Origin: Margaritispora aquatica
Taxonomy: Eukaryota > Ascomycota > Leotiomycetes > Helotiales > Discinellaceae
Direction: 5' to 3'
Assembly (NCBI GenBank): GCA_007644065.1
Contig: VJWN01000015.1
Span: 790,658 to 854,657 of the forward strand
Length of the DNA: 64,000 nt
Part shown: positions 48,630 to 60,097 of the stretch, in pieces
Layout: every line of letters begins with the position of its first letter
Position numbering within the stretch: the stretch's first letter is position 1
Translations under genes and position numbers: made by a program
The notes under the pieces: generated by a model
The model's input: only the letters and a program-made list of their open reading frames with translations
What the model was told of the DNA's origin: nothing
The model's database searches: none

Positions 48630-49451
48630 ATGACAGACCAACCCCACCGCATAACAATCACCATCTGCGGTGACGGTGGCTGTGGTAAATCTTCCATAAC
48701 ACTACGTCTCGTCCGCTCGCAATGGACACACGAATACGACCCCACCATCGAAGACTCCTACAGCATCACGCGGCGTGTCGACGGACAGACCTACCACCTC
48801 TCTCTGACCGACACAGCCGGGCAAGAAGAGTACCGCGGGATGTGGGCGTCGTCGAACCTGCGATCCGACGCCTTCCTGCTGGTATACGACATCACGAACC
48901 GCGAGTCACTGAACGTGCTCAACGAATTCAACGACCTGATCGACATCGAGGCCGAGACAAGATTAGAAGCCTACGAGAGGGAGAGGAACAACAACCATAG
49001 CAAGCCGAGGAAGGGACAAAGAGATCCAGGACCACCGGTTAAGCCGATCAAGATCGTCGCGGGCAACAAGTGCGATTTGCAGGAATCGCGGCAGGTGTCG
49101 GCGCAAGTGGGGCTGGAGTGGGCGCGCAACCACGACTGCGGGTTCATGGAGACGAGTGCGCGAAACACGGTGAACATCGAGGAGACATTCGCGTTGATTG
49201 TGCGAAGAGTGGTAGAGGCGCGACGACTGGCGGACGGAGCTGCGGATGCTGGTGCAGCCGGAGGAGCAGCGGCGAAGAAACGCCTGACGGTCATCGGAGG
49301 TAGTGGAGGGCAGGCATTGGGAACGAGGCGAGCCATGACAGCGCCGTTGAGTCCACTACCTGGTGGGCCCGAGAAGGAGATGAGTCTTCCTGAGGTGGAG
49401 GGGAAATCGAGTCGGTTTAGGGGGTTTTGGCGGAAGTTGAGGTGTTTTTGA
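48630..49451 (+). CDS. Ras-like small GTPase with insert and no CaaX box
   Basis: Intronless, 273 aa. All guanine-nucleotide motifs are present: G1 GDGGCGKSS (14-22), switch I YDPTIEDSY, G3 DTAGQEEY, G4 GNKCD, G5 ETSA. The closest group is Ras/Rap-type by its effector loop. Two departures are notable. An acidic-then-basic hydrophilic insert of about 30 residues (EAYERERNNNHSKPRKGQRD..) lies between G3 and G4. The C-terminal extension has an Ala/Gly-rich stretch (DAGAAGGAAAKK) and ends in a basic tail FRGFWRKLRCF, with Cys second from last instead of a CaaX sequence. Membrane attachment, if any, would have to use the basic/aromatic tail or palmitoylation of that Cys. The gene is GC-rich, unlike its flanks. 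Function in signalling or polarity is inferred from the family. Confidence 0.88.
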   Translation: MTDQPHRITITICGDGGCGKSSITLRLVRSQWTHEYDPTIEDSYSITRRVDGQTYHLSLTDTAGQEEYRGMWASSNLRSDAFLLVYDITNRESLNVLNEFNDLIDIEAETRLEAYERERNNNHSKPRKGQRDPGPPVKPIKIVAGNKCDLQESRQVSAQVGLEWARNHDCGFMETSARNTVNIEETFALIVRRVVEARRLADGAADAGAAGGAAAKKRLTVIGGSGGQALGTRRAMTAPLSPLPGGPEKEMSLPEVEGKSSRFRGFWRKLRCF

Positions 49452-50320
49452 TTCACCTTTTACGCCAGAAATCCAAGCCGGGGGGGACGAGTGACAGAGT
49501 AAATGAAAGTACGCAAGAGGAGGAAAAGTTGAAAAGGAAGAAAAGTGTCTTGTAATACATACTCCATGTATAAACTTACGATTTGGGATTTTTAGGTAGC
49601 TCTGGGGTTGGCTGGCTGGCTTGCTGGATGGATGGTCTGCTTGTTTGCTCAGTTTGATGATATCCGGGTTTTTGGGGTACGATGGATGAACGGATGGATG
49701 GATATGGGAGGAGTATGCTGATAGATAGATAGCCTTTTCTTTGTTAAGACAGCTCTGTTGTTGAATTTTTAGCGTGGGATAGGGTGGGGGGCTTGTTCTT
49801 GTTGTTGCTGATGCTGTTGTGTGGATATGTAGATGTGTGGGTGTGTGTATTGTGGGTTCGAGTTGGAGATGAGTGTATATTTTAGGTCGCGATGTTGTGT
49901 GATGAGAGAGGTGATGATGATGATAAGAGTAGAGTAGATGAGATGAGGTTGAGGAGACAAGAGAGTGAGAGAGGCTAGAGAAAGAGAGAACAGGAGATGG
50001 AAGTAGAAGAGAGGAGACGAAATAGAGAGAGAAGATCCTGGATATAAAATGTGTGGAGATGAGCAAGATGTTTTCATTAATCTATGGCTCTATATTCGAA
50101 AGTGATAGTGAAAGTGCTGGGAAAGTTGTAAATGTGTATAGCCGTGTATGCACTTTGGAGGAACCTCAACCCCTCCATACAATCCTGTAAAACCAACGCC
50201 ATCCTGTGTAAACGCCAGATCATCTAAAGAAGTAAGCCATGCCGTTCAGTTCAACCAGCTTCCCAATGCCACCCAATCCTGGCTGGCTCTTCTATCCATC
50301 TGCCCCATGTCTTCGCTCAC
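49452..50320. other. Tail-to-tail gap, purine-rich, with short tandem repeats
   Basis: This lies between convergent Ras-like and AMMECR1 genes. The plus strand is purine-rich at 49900-50040 (GATGATGATGATAAGAG, then AGAGAGAAAGAG-type runs), and GGATGGATGGATGG-type units occur at about 49686-49704. Open frames on the minus strand here merely translate the pyrimidine tracts. Confidence 0.5.
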
Positions 50321-51235
50321 TCACTTCTTCCCCTTCACAACCCACTCCCTCCAAGCCTTAAACTCATCATACCCCACACTCTCCGCCTTCCCTTGAAACC
50401 GCACCAACTTGAAGTCACCCACCTCCTTCCACTTCTCGTCGCGCCTCTCCCGCCATCCCGCCTTGCGCATCAGACTCACAATCGTCTCCTCCTTATCCCA
50501 GCCCTGCTCGACCGCCACATCCGGCAGGTAACACGCGCTATACCGCCGATTCCGCGCGTAGAAATTAATCCGCACGCCATGCACGCCGAGCTCCCAATCC
50601 ATCGCATCCTTGCCGGGCTCAAAGTCCGTCAGCAGCGTCACCGAGACCTCGAGACTGGGGAGCTCGCGCAGCGAAATGGGCGAGAAGCGCGTGTCGTGCA
50701 GAGAGGACGTGAGTGCGTATTCGGCTAATCCGGTGGGCAGCGAGAGCGTCTCGAAGGTCCCGATGCAGCCGCGTAGGGAGCGGGAGGACGATGAGTCGGG
50801 CGTGATCCGGTTCCAGGTCACGAAGAGCGGGGAGGAGGTTATGCTTGCGGAGCGTTGGGATGTGCGGCGGGGATGTTGGCCAACGGGGACGAAGGAAGGG
50901 GGTGGAGGTGTCGAGGCGTCGGTGTCGGGGGTCGGGACGTTGCTGGATGATGTGGAGGACGCGACGGAGGAGGAGGAGCGAGATGCTGGTGCTGTGAGGC
51001 GTTGGAGAGCGGGGAGGCGGGGCTGTGATGAGGAGTTCGAGGTTGATGTCTTGGAGGAGGGCTCGAGGTCAGATGCTGATGATTCTTCTGGTTCCTCGTC
51101 CTCGTCGTCGTCTTCGAGTCCCTTGGGATAGTCGGCCCATGATGCTGATACTTGGTAGAGTGACATCGGTGTCCTCTTCTCGAGGTGAGCAGCGAGGGTC
51201 TCGAAGCAGAAGAGGCAGTGCTCTACTGTTGCCAT
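50321..51235 (-). CDS. AMMECR1-domain protein
   Basis: Single exon, 304 aa. The start is MATVEHCLFCFETLAAHLE, the usual beginning of fungal AMMECR1 proteins; an ATG 13 codons upstream is less likely. The signature LRGCIGTF, the family's most conserved hexapeptide region, is present near residue 155, followed by EYALTSSLHDTRFSPISLREL, LEVSVTLLTDFE, WELGVHGVRINF and the late RYSACYLPDVAVEQGWDKEETI segment. A long Ser/Pro/Asp-rich insertion (about residues 40-130) splits the domain after its first helix. The biochemical role of AMMECR1 is not established; conservation across life and the RGC motif suggest a ligand-binding or enzymatic site. The gene is GC-rich and convergent with the Ras-like gene. 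Confidence 0.92.
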   Translation of the reverse strand: MATVEHCLFCFETLAAHLEKRTPMSLYQVSASWADYPKGLEDDDEDEEPEESSASDLEPSSKTSTSNSSSQPRLPALQRLTAPASRSSSSVASSTSSSNVPTPDTDASTPPPPSFVPVGQHPRRTSQRSASITSSPLFVTWNRITPDSSSSRSLRGCIGTFETLSLPTGLAEYALTSSLHDTRFSPISLRELPSLEVSVTLLTDFEPGKDAMDWELGVHGVRINFYARNRRYSACYLPDVAVEQGWDKEETIVSLMRKAGWRERRDEKWKEVGDFKLVRFQGKAESVGYDEFKAWREWVVKGKK

Positions 51236-52787
51236 GTTGGCGGATTTGGTGCTTTGGGAGGGAAAAGGATACAAGTTGAGTCTAGGTAGGTAGTGGAGAG
51301 TGAGGAGGTGAGGAGATGAGGAGAGTAGGAAGAAAGGAAAGAGAAACGAGAAACCAAAGGCAAAGGGTTGAGATAGTACTTGCAGATGAATAGAAGAAGA
51401 GTATATAGAGAACGAGAACTGAGAATGGGTTGGAAGTTGTTGTTATCAATCACTCTGGTTGGAATGAGGAATGACAACCACTGGAGAGCTGAGACATGGC
51501 GGGGTCATCCAGCTATGCCCCGCTGCATAATCCATAATATTGCATAATACTGCATAAGACCCCACTCTGGCTCTTGTGAGGAGTGCACATGTAGCACATG
51601 ACTTGGATGGAATCTATCAAGTCAGTTTTCTTTTGTTGATCAATTATAACCACGTTAAATAATGCATTCGATGAAACTAAAGATAACTCCTAACAGAGTT
51701 GTGCTCTGAAGTATTTAAGCAAAATCTGCGGTCACTTCACGTGATCAAATTCGCTACCCCTGAATGCCCTCGTTTCATCCCATTCCATCAGCCACATTTG
51801 AGTTTTCGACCAGACCTTCATCCCAACCCTGACAGCTCATAGCTCTCCTTACCGCCAGTTTCAAAACTCCAAGATCAGACCAAAAAGCATTATCGATCCA
51901 CCAAAAAACAATGTACAAAAATATAAAAATACAGATCTGCAACGAAGCATGAAGCATCCACCCTCGGATCCTCTTCCTCCCATCTCCCGCCCCTCCGCTG
52001 CGCTTGCTCACCAAATCGCACTCATCCCCCGCCAATTTCAGTCTCAGCCTCTGTGTCAGACCCTTGAGTGCCGAGATCAAGAGTCCTCCGAGTGGCGCTA
52101 CAGTTTGCACTCTACGACCATGCAATCCCAAGACCAATCCTGACGAGCGCTGGAGAAATCCCACGCCTCTCTTCATCTCCGTCCAAACAGGTGAGATGAG
52201 ATATAGGGAGGGATTAAGGTTGGATAGACAACGAAATAAGCTTTGCATCCTAAACAAACACAGTCACACCACAAGGGATCGGCCGCTTTGCACCCCAGGA
52301 AAGCCAGTTGAACGCCCCACAATCATCCCATTGGAGTCTTTGACAGGCCTCGGGAGCGGACACAAGACTTCCTGGAACACAAGCCAAGACAGTCCAAACA
52401 GTTGGGATGACATCTCGCTGTGGTCGCTGCGTGGTCGAATCCTCCTTTTGCCTCGAGCAGCCTCCTCTTGGACAAGTACGACTGGGTGTGAGAGCTGGGC
52501 CTGTCAAGTTAGGTTGGCTATTTGCTTCCGTGTAATACAAATAGGAATCAGTGCCCAGCAGTAAGACTTGGTCTCCCCTTTTGTTTCTGTATTCTCCATT
52601 TTAAAAGCACCTTCCTTCCTTCACTTCTTCAGTTCTTTCTGTATCTTCTTCAAGCTCCTCCGTCTTCACTGTATATTCTTCATTACACTTGTCGCCGGAC
52701 GACTTTTTCAACCTCACGCTCCCTTTCAATCGTATATCCAATTCCAGATTCAGTTTTCGTCTCGTCTCAATCCACCACATCGCCATC
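51236..52787. promoter_or_regulatory. Divergent interval between AMMECR1 and secreted-peptide gene
   Basis: About 1.55 kb with both promoters. Near 51523-51563 TGCATAAT-like words recur four times in 40 bp. From about 52575 to 52787 the plus strand is a CT-rich leader leading into the 68-aa peptide. A minus-strand open frame of 160 codons (51775-52257) has one hydrophobic stretch but no recognisable family and is not called. Confidence 0.5.
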
Positions 52788-53241
52788 ATGCAATTCTCCA
52801 TCGTAGCACTCTTCACACTCATGGCTCTGGCCATCGCAAGTCCCCTCCCCGCACGTCTCGATGGTACGTCTCCATTCTGCTCTGCTCAAGTCTCGACCTC
52901 AAAATCTCTAATGGAGTCTTCATACCCACACCTCTCCCCATAAAAACCCACACACCCACAACGGAATGAGATCCACACTATACTCCATCCAATCCCTCAC
53001 ATCACACAAGCAATGCTAATACCCACCTCTCTCATTACAGACATCGTCGCCCGCTCCCCAGCTCCACAGGGAGTTGCTTCCGAGGACGCAGCCATGAGCG
53101 ATGCTTCCGGCAATGTCGTTGCTTTCAACCCTGCGGCCGTGTTCCAAGGTACGTAGTATTTCACTTCAACACATACACAACGAAAATGGATGTGATAACA
53201 TGCTGACGGTATCTTTAGATGCTACCTCCAAGGGCCAGTAG
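52788..53241 (+). CDS. Small secreted peptide, 68 aa, three exons
   Basis: Exons 52788-52863, 53041-53148 and 53219-53241, with GT-AG introns of 177 and 70 bp, join in phase. The N-terminus MQFSIVALFTLMALAIASP is a textbook signal peptide (hydrophobic core about residues 3-16, small residues before Pro19). The mature part is about 50 residues, contains no Cys, and has a dibasic-free LPARLDDIVARSPAP segment, then an acidic/Ala/Ser region ending AAVFQDATSKGQ. The splice junctions in such a short gene, the strong CT-rich leader just upstream and the signal peptide together argue for a real gene. The lack of Cys and of internal repeats is unlike typical effectors or alpha-factor-type pheromone precursors. 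The function is not recognised. Confidence 0.75.
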
Positions 53242-54484
53242 ATTGGGAATAATAGCTGGTGTTTCGAGATCAGAGTGAGGGATTCGTGGGATCGGATATG
53301 TAATTGGATTGGATTGGATACTTCTTTTGAATGGATGGTGCAATGGAGTTAGACGGAGGAAGCATCATCTTTTGGTTAGCTGTTATCAAATGAAATTTGA
53401 CTATTGCTGCCAAACTCACATGTTACCACTATTATCCGTCTCTATCAAGCATGTGGACCTAAGGTCTCGAACAACAACAGGTGTACTACTATATTTGGTC
53501 GAAGCTGTTGTCGAAATAATTGGTTACTAGAGTGGGCTTTCTGCTTCGCAGAGGAGGAGATGATTTGCACAATTTTGATAAGAATTAGACTTGCAACATA
53601 TGGCACGGCTTGGACCTTAACTTCGAGGATATAGATTTCTAGCATATGGAGGAAGTTGATAGACTCATTGGCATGAAAGAGGTTTTAGGAGAGGGGTGAG
53701 AGCAATTGGTGATGAAAGTGACTCGATCAAGGTAAGTGGACACGACTTCCGCATTGTGACTGAGTGATATCATGTAATATCCTATTAGTATATAGAAGTT
53801 GTCACTTAGTATTTAATGGTGAAAACATGTCATTTACCAAGCGGGAGCGATTTAATTTTACGAGAACACCTTGATATCCTTCTTTGCTGTCAATCGTTAA
53901 CGGTTTCAAATCATTGATCTGCTCTGCTCAAGCAAATTAGCGGTATGAAAGGCCAACTCCGGAATTGACGGTAGGAGCAAAGATACTAATTTATAATATT
54001 CGAAGAACCATAAAACGAAGTGAAGCTAAATATTCGATCTGCTCAAATGCTTCTCGCTTCTTGCTTGGCTACAATGTTTGGGAAACTTGAGATTTTTGTA
54101 TGGAGAAAATCAGTTGAAACATTACAATCACAAAGAATTATTCTCAAGCTATGACGAATTATGGTATTGTTGAGATGAGAGATGAAAAACTTGCTATTTG
54201 TAAAACTTATCAAAGGTTCCAAGCACACAAACTGTTTAACATTTATCAGGTAGGTGGTACCCTTACCTGCCCTACCTTATGCGGCGCGAAGGTCACATGA
54301 CTGGTTGCCACATAGCAACCAGAGCTCCAAACAATATTTGGCTCCCGATATCGATTCCGACCTCACAAGCATCCACGACAAAGCAAGAAAGTCTCGAACG
54401 GGGTACAAGTGGCTCCGAATCGCTGACAATTGGATTTCGTTTCATTCCTTCAATTGCCCTTAATACCTCTCATTAATTTCCATA
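53242..54484. other. 1.2-kb gap before the kinesin gene
   Basis: This is the 3' flank of the secreted-peptide gene and the promoter of the kinesin gene. It is AT-rich at about 53.8-54.2 kb. No gene or repeat is supported. Confidence 0.5.
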
Positions 54485-56835
54485 ATGTCTGTTCGTGGTA
54501 TGCTACACTCCAAACTCAACAAAAGATGTGCTTCTAACGAAAAGCAGTCGTCGCGCGCATTCGTCCTCTCCTTGGATCCGAATTGGATAAAGATGTTATT
54601 GTTCGTGGAGAAGCCAGCCAGGAGGGAAAGTCGATGAATGTTGTGCGAATTCCAAACCCGAAGAACGAAGCAGAGGAGTTTAGCTTTACTTTCAATGGCG
54701 TTTATGATATGGGCACGTCGCAGGAGGAACTATTTACAAATGAGGGTACGAGACTCGGCGACTTTGCGATTGAACGTATCTGATAGATTGTAGTTGCGCC
54801 GCACCTCAAATCCTTGTTTCAAGGTATCGATGTCACTATTTTCGCGTACGGAGTTACTGGAACCGGTAAAACACATACAATGCGAGGTGGTTTGAAGCTC
54901 ACAGAGCGAGGATTGATACCAAGACTGCTGAGCGGCATCTACAGACGGGGTCGAAAAGTCACCAAGGACTCCGGAGGAGAGACGTCTGTCACAGTCACGA
55001 TGTCCTACTACGAAATATATAACGACAAAGTATATGATCTATTCGAGGTTCCCGAGAAGCGCACGTTGGCTGGACTCCCTCTCCGAGAGAAGGATGGAAA
55101 GACAATCGTTGTTGGTTTATCTGAAAGGGCTTGCGATGATCTGAAAGACTTTGAGAGACTATATATCGAGGCGAACAACAATCGGAGCACTGCTGGCACG
55201 AAGCTCAATGCGCAGAGCAGTCGAAGTCATGCGATTCTCATGGTCAAAGTGATCCAGACGAATGGCGACGAGACGTTGATCAGCACTGCATCAGCTATTG
55301 ATTTAGCTGGTTCCGAGGACAATCGACGGACTGAGAACAATAAGGAGAGGATGATTGAGTCTGCAAGCATCAACAAAAGTTTGTTTGTGCTCAGCTCTTG
55401 TATCGATGCAATTGGACGTGGGGATAAGAGGATTCCATACAGGTGAGTTCAAAAGTTGAAACTGCATGTCACAAATCTGACCATCTCCAGGGAATCAAGA
55501 ATGACTAGAATTTTGAGTTTGGGACAGAATAATGGCATCACAATCATGATCCTTAATCTCGCACCACTCAGGTCATACCATCTCGATACTTTATCAAGTC
55601 TAAATGTCAGTTCGAGAGCAAAGCGAATCGAAGTGCGCGAAATTGAAAACGAAGTCGTATTCACTCAGCCACCAAGAAAACTGGCACCGCTACTATCTGG
55701 CTCAGCAATGCAACGTCAACCACTGAGACCATTGGCAAACGCACATAATACCCACATTGCAAATACGGTTGCGCAAAAGGGCGACAAGCCTGCGAAGGCT
55801 TTCTCCGTATATTCTGACAAAGGTAGAGCAGCAGCCCGGACCAATGCGACGAACAAGCGGCCATCAGATTCCTCAACAACTGTGCGGCCTTCGAAAGTAG
55901 CCAGACCAAATCCTTTGGGCGCCAGAACCACAGCTGAGATGTCATCAGCAAAGATAGAGGAGATGATTGAGCGCAAAGTTCAAGAGGCCTTGGCCAGTCG
56001 TGCAATGGACCAAACATCGAATAATGCACCAGTCGAGATCAGCGAGGCTGTTCAGCGTCGCCTGGAAGCGTTGGAGCGAAAGCTTGAAAATGGCGAGGCC
56101 GATGATGCTCGGGGAGAAGGACTTCGCTTCTTGTTGATGGCTAAGCAGCACAAGGCACGAGGCGAGGATGCCAGCACACTGAAAATGTATGAAATGGCAC
56201 TACCTTTCTTTCCCGGGCAAGAGAAACTTCAAAAGAAGATCGAGAATTTGAGAGCCAAAATTCAAGCCAAGAAAGACGCCGCGCAAAACAATCTTGAACC
56301 AGAAGTCGAGCGGCGAAAGCCCTTGGCTACTGCACCAATTATCCAAGTAATCTCGCCACCTAGGTTCTTTGAGGATGCTCTGGAGGAATTTCCAGCTCAG
56401 TCACGCCGTATGAAAGCTGGAGGCGAGTCAGATGATGAATTCAACGGTTCGGCAATCCTCCAAGCAGAAAATTACGAGGACGATGACAGCTTTGCCTACA
56501 AAGCTTCAAAGCCTAAGAAATCGAAAGCTAAACCTGCGGCCAAGTCTTTGCTGAAGGTGTTCTCGGACGAGAATCATAGTAACTCTTTCGAAGCGCCACC
56601 GACCCCACGTACAAGACACTTGCTAGATATTGTGAACTCGAGGGACATAGTTTTGATCAAAGGCTTGAGCGGTTTGGGTGCAAAGAAAGCGAGGGACTTA
56701 GTTGAATACCTGGAGCTAGGGAATGAGGACGATGGATACAAGCTTGAAAACCTAGAGCAATTGATAGCTGTCCCAGGTCTTGGGAAGAGGACGGTTGAGA
56801 AGGCGTATGAGGGAGTCTCTGCATTGCTTGTCTGA
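54485..56835 (+). CDS. Kinesin-10/KIF22-type motor with C-terminal HhH
   Basis: Four exons, 54485-54497 (13 nt), 54548-54745, 54794-55442 and 55491-56835, encode 734 aa. The motor domain starts MSVRVVARIRPLLGSE, built across a 13-nt first exon, and has P-loop GVTGTGKT (90-97), MSYYEIYNDKVYDL, switch I NAQSSRSHA, switch II DLAGSED and SINKSLFVLSSCIDAI, so it is an ATP-hydrolysing microtubule motor. A basic, disordered middle is followed by a helical region (about 320-450). The C-terminus (about 670-734) is a helix-hairpin-helix pair: IKGLSGLGAKKARDLVEYL and LIAVPGLGKRTVEKAYEG. A motor plus C-terminal HhH is the layout of the chromokinesin Kid/KIF22, which binds DNA and generates polar ejection force on chromosome arms. 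Switch II is intact, so it is probably active. Confidence 0.9.
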
Positions 56836-57274
56836 TTGAATTCTCTTGGTAAAGTTAGCTTGGCGTTTGGCGCATGCATTGCTGGTGTTACTTCACTACC
56901 ACTTGTTGGAAAGCAGGTGCCTGCATTTGGGCGTTCGTGGGTGCTTGAGCATTGATTGGTGTAAATTCAACACATATAGCCGTATCAAATTCTTGTACTC
57001 CTCAATTTTAGCCCTATTCTGTCTTGAGATTGTGCTTAGTGAAGTGCTCATGTATCACGGATCTCGTCTCTGGCATGCTTAACTTATCCTCCATTTCAAA
57101 TGTCTCTCGTGTTGTGATTCTCTCAATCACTACCCAACAGTAGACTGAGGTCTCCAAAGTGGCCTCGAGATCACATGTGACAACTACCCATTGTGATGCC
57201 CATCTTGCCGCCGCGACTGCCTTGAAGTCGAGAGTAGAACTTGAACGAGCGGGAGAAAAGGACTGACGTTTCAG

Positions 57275-57481
57275 TCATGTCGTCAGTATCACTTGGAAGT
57301 TAGCCGTTTCCTCACTTGGACAAAGGTAATCATGTGTCTCTAGAGGATCACCCCGCTTCAGCATACTTCCTTTTTGATACACTTGGCTTCGCTGCTTGGC
57401 ATGGCGCACTATTCTCCATACACAGAATAGGATCAGTATAGCAACAACCAATATCAGTATTGTACGGTGCATCGGCGTCAT
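57275..57481 (-). CDS. Possible single-pass membrane micro-protein, 68 aa
   Basis: This short frame starts MTPMHRTILILVVAILILF, has one clear membrane helix (about residues 7-25) followed by a strongly basic juxtamembrane stretch (WRIVRHAKQRSQ), then a hydrophilic tail. That topology is plausible for a real type-III membrane peptide, but length, lack of a recognised family and unremarkable surroundings leave chance as the main alternative. Confidence 0.25.
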   Translation of the reverse strand: MTPMHRTILILVVAILILFCVWRIVRHAKQRSQVYQKGSMLKRGDPLETHDYLCPSEETANFQVILTT

Positions 57482-60085
57482 TGTGGTATTGGCTATCTAT
57501 GAACGCAATTCAGGTTGGCGATGTATGTAAGCCAAATCGTTCAATGCATGTATAATTGAGAAGTGTTACCGTGCACTGCAATGATGAAGGTAGAGAGTCG
57601 CGAATGGGAATTCCAGCTTCGAGTGAAGAACCATAGGCAAAGACCCGCATGAGACTCAAGAAGTGAAGTTTTGACATCCTAATTGACGAAGTGAGGTATC
57701 AGTATTTGGAAAAGATTTTCGTCTTATTGGGTATCTTCTGTTGCCATATCGGTTGGGATCACAAAGTGTGAGAGAATCGTAAATTTTATACAGGTTCAGC
57801 ACTTCTTTCCAGGAGACGATATCTAAGTTGTCCTCAGTGTCTGTCTCGTGCGTCAATTCTAGGTGTGTTGAGTTCGTTCGTAATTAGTGACATGGGACAC
57901 TGACTGGGTGTCGAGCATCTCCCATCCTCACACAGCGGTGTATCTAATATATAAATTACCGTTTTTCGTATTCCGAACCATGACGCTGTAAATTGAAGTA
58001 TCTGTGAACCTTACTACCTGATGAAGTCAATCTAGCAACTGCCCGATGTCCCGAAAACAGAAAACCAAAATTTAATCACAAATCCACGTCCGTGGTCGAA
58101 TCCTACTACCAAGCTTCCCCCATACACTTAGCAAGCAGAAAGCCGATATGAGACCAATTCACCTACATCGCCATTCTGAGATATGTCGCTTAGCCTCTTG
58201 TCGTGGCTTACCTCGTCAATGTTGAATTATCAACATTTCGAATGACCCGTACACTTACCTAACCTTCCTTTCCAAAGAACAAACCGTGCTCGTTTTAATT
58301 AAAAGACTGTACTAGAATGCGCAACAAAATCAGTTTCTCTTCGTAGTCCAGGCTGTCTATCATAGAGCTCCCTGCTCATCCATCTCAACCTCCTCCTCCT
58401 CAAACACAAGGCACTACCACATGGGAAACGAACATCCAATCCAATCCACCCGAAGCCAAAGTCGTCAAACGTTCCAGCACGGTAATCACTCGAAACATAT
58501 ACCAGAGAAACTCACTCTAGCAACCTCAAGGCCACACCACCACAAGTCATCACCACTAACTATCTCACTTCCCACCTGCACTCTCACCATGCACTCCCAC
58601 AATTCAAGGTCCGGAATCCAGACCAATCCATCCCAACCTTTATCCAAATTTCCCACGCCTGAGAAGCTCAGGGCAGCCTTACGTAAGGCGGCATCTATAA
58701 GTCTGTTCCTGCGACACTTCCCCCTCACCATCACGCCTCAACGGCCTTTCTAAAGGAACATAGCGATGAGAGCATTAGCGAATGGTCATGTGACCACACC
58801 TCCTAACTTACTTCCACTGGGCTTGTTTCGCCCGAAGTAAATAGGTATCTAGGGGGAACACCATAGCAAGATACCATAAAGCGGAGGAGGAATCATCGCC
58901 CAAATAAACTCATCTCCATGCCATGGAGAAGCCGAGCAATCTCCTACCATACCCACCCAGCCACCAAGCCAGCCAGCAAGCCAGCTCCAGAACCGAGCGC
59001 TCCCTCCCAAACCGGAAGTAGATTGAAAGTTAAGCCAGGAAATACACCAAGACACGTAGTCGCGCTCGGTAATCAGTCGGGATTGAAAAAAAAAACCCCC
59101 CAGTCAGGTCATATCGAAAGACTCTAGCAAATAACTCTCCTGTACGTTTTCTTTTGACACGATTTATCAGGCAGTTAGTGACAACGCACAAGATTACAAG
59201 CTATAGATAAATATTTCGAGACATCCAATACCAGACATAATCTACATACATCTAACACCTACCTCCTCGAGCTACCTACCTCCTACTCATCAACCCCTCG
59301 AATATTCCACAGCCAAATATCTTCTATCTTGCATCTTACAATTGCCTTGATACCAACTACCAATTCCCATTCCCACTCCCAATTATACAGAGTTCCATCC
59401 GTCGCATATAGCGATAAAACTCCCTTCTTTCTCTCCTCCTTCCTTCCTTCTTTCCTCCCGAGACCAATTAACTAACTACCCAACTCCCTTACTCCTACTC
59501 CTACTCGCTACTGAACTTGGCATGGAAAGTCCCACCATGCCAAGCTTTCCGCTCCAAGTACTTACCTACCTACCTTATTTACCCATCGCTCACTCGCCAG
59601 CCAAGATCGCCTATACCTGTCCAGACCCAGCCTGCTTCCTCTCACGCCTCTCTCACGCCCTCTCGTGTAAGTCTTGCAAGTTCTTGAGAGAGAACAATCA
59701 AGCAATACGCCTACGCTCTAGCTCGAACCTACCTACCTCAGTCCTAGTTTACAATGCCTTGTACATACAGACAGCCGAGCAAACTTAAACGAGCAAGGAA
59801 GATCCGGTGACCATCAATCAATCAATCAATCCTCTTTCACTCCCGCTCAAACTCAAAACTCAAACTTTCTCTAACTAATTAACTAACTAACTAACCAACC
59901 AACCACTTCTCACCAGCCACATTTCTATTTTGAAACCGCACTACACGAGGGACGCGGCACTAAAACTCGAAAATCGAAAATCGAAAAAAAATTACACTTA
60001 TTGATTTTTCCACCTACTACTTTAGCTCATCACATGCCGCTGATCATTCATCACGCAGAGGGCAGCTTGCTGGTTGTATGCTGGC

Positions 60086-60097
60086 ACGGCCGGCCGT
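60086..60097. repeat. 12-bp perfect palindrome ACGGCCGGCCGT
   Basis: It is self-complementary over its full length, with CGG and CCG triplets. It sits in the gene-free pyrimidine-rich region, so a role as a regulatory site is speculative. Confidence 0.5.

Noticed and set aside
51775..52257. 160-codon minus-strand frame with one hydrophobic helix
   Set aside because: No family and no start context; lies in a shared promoter interval.
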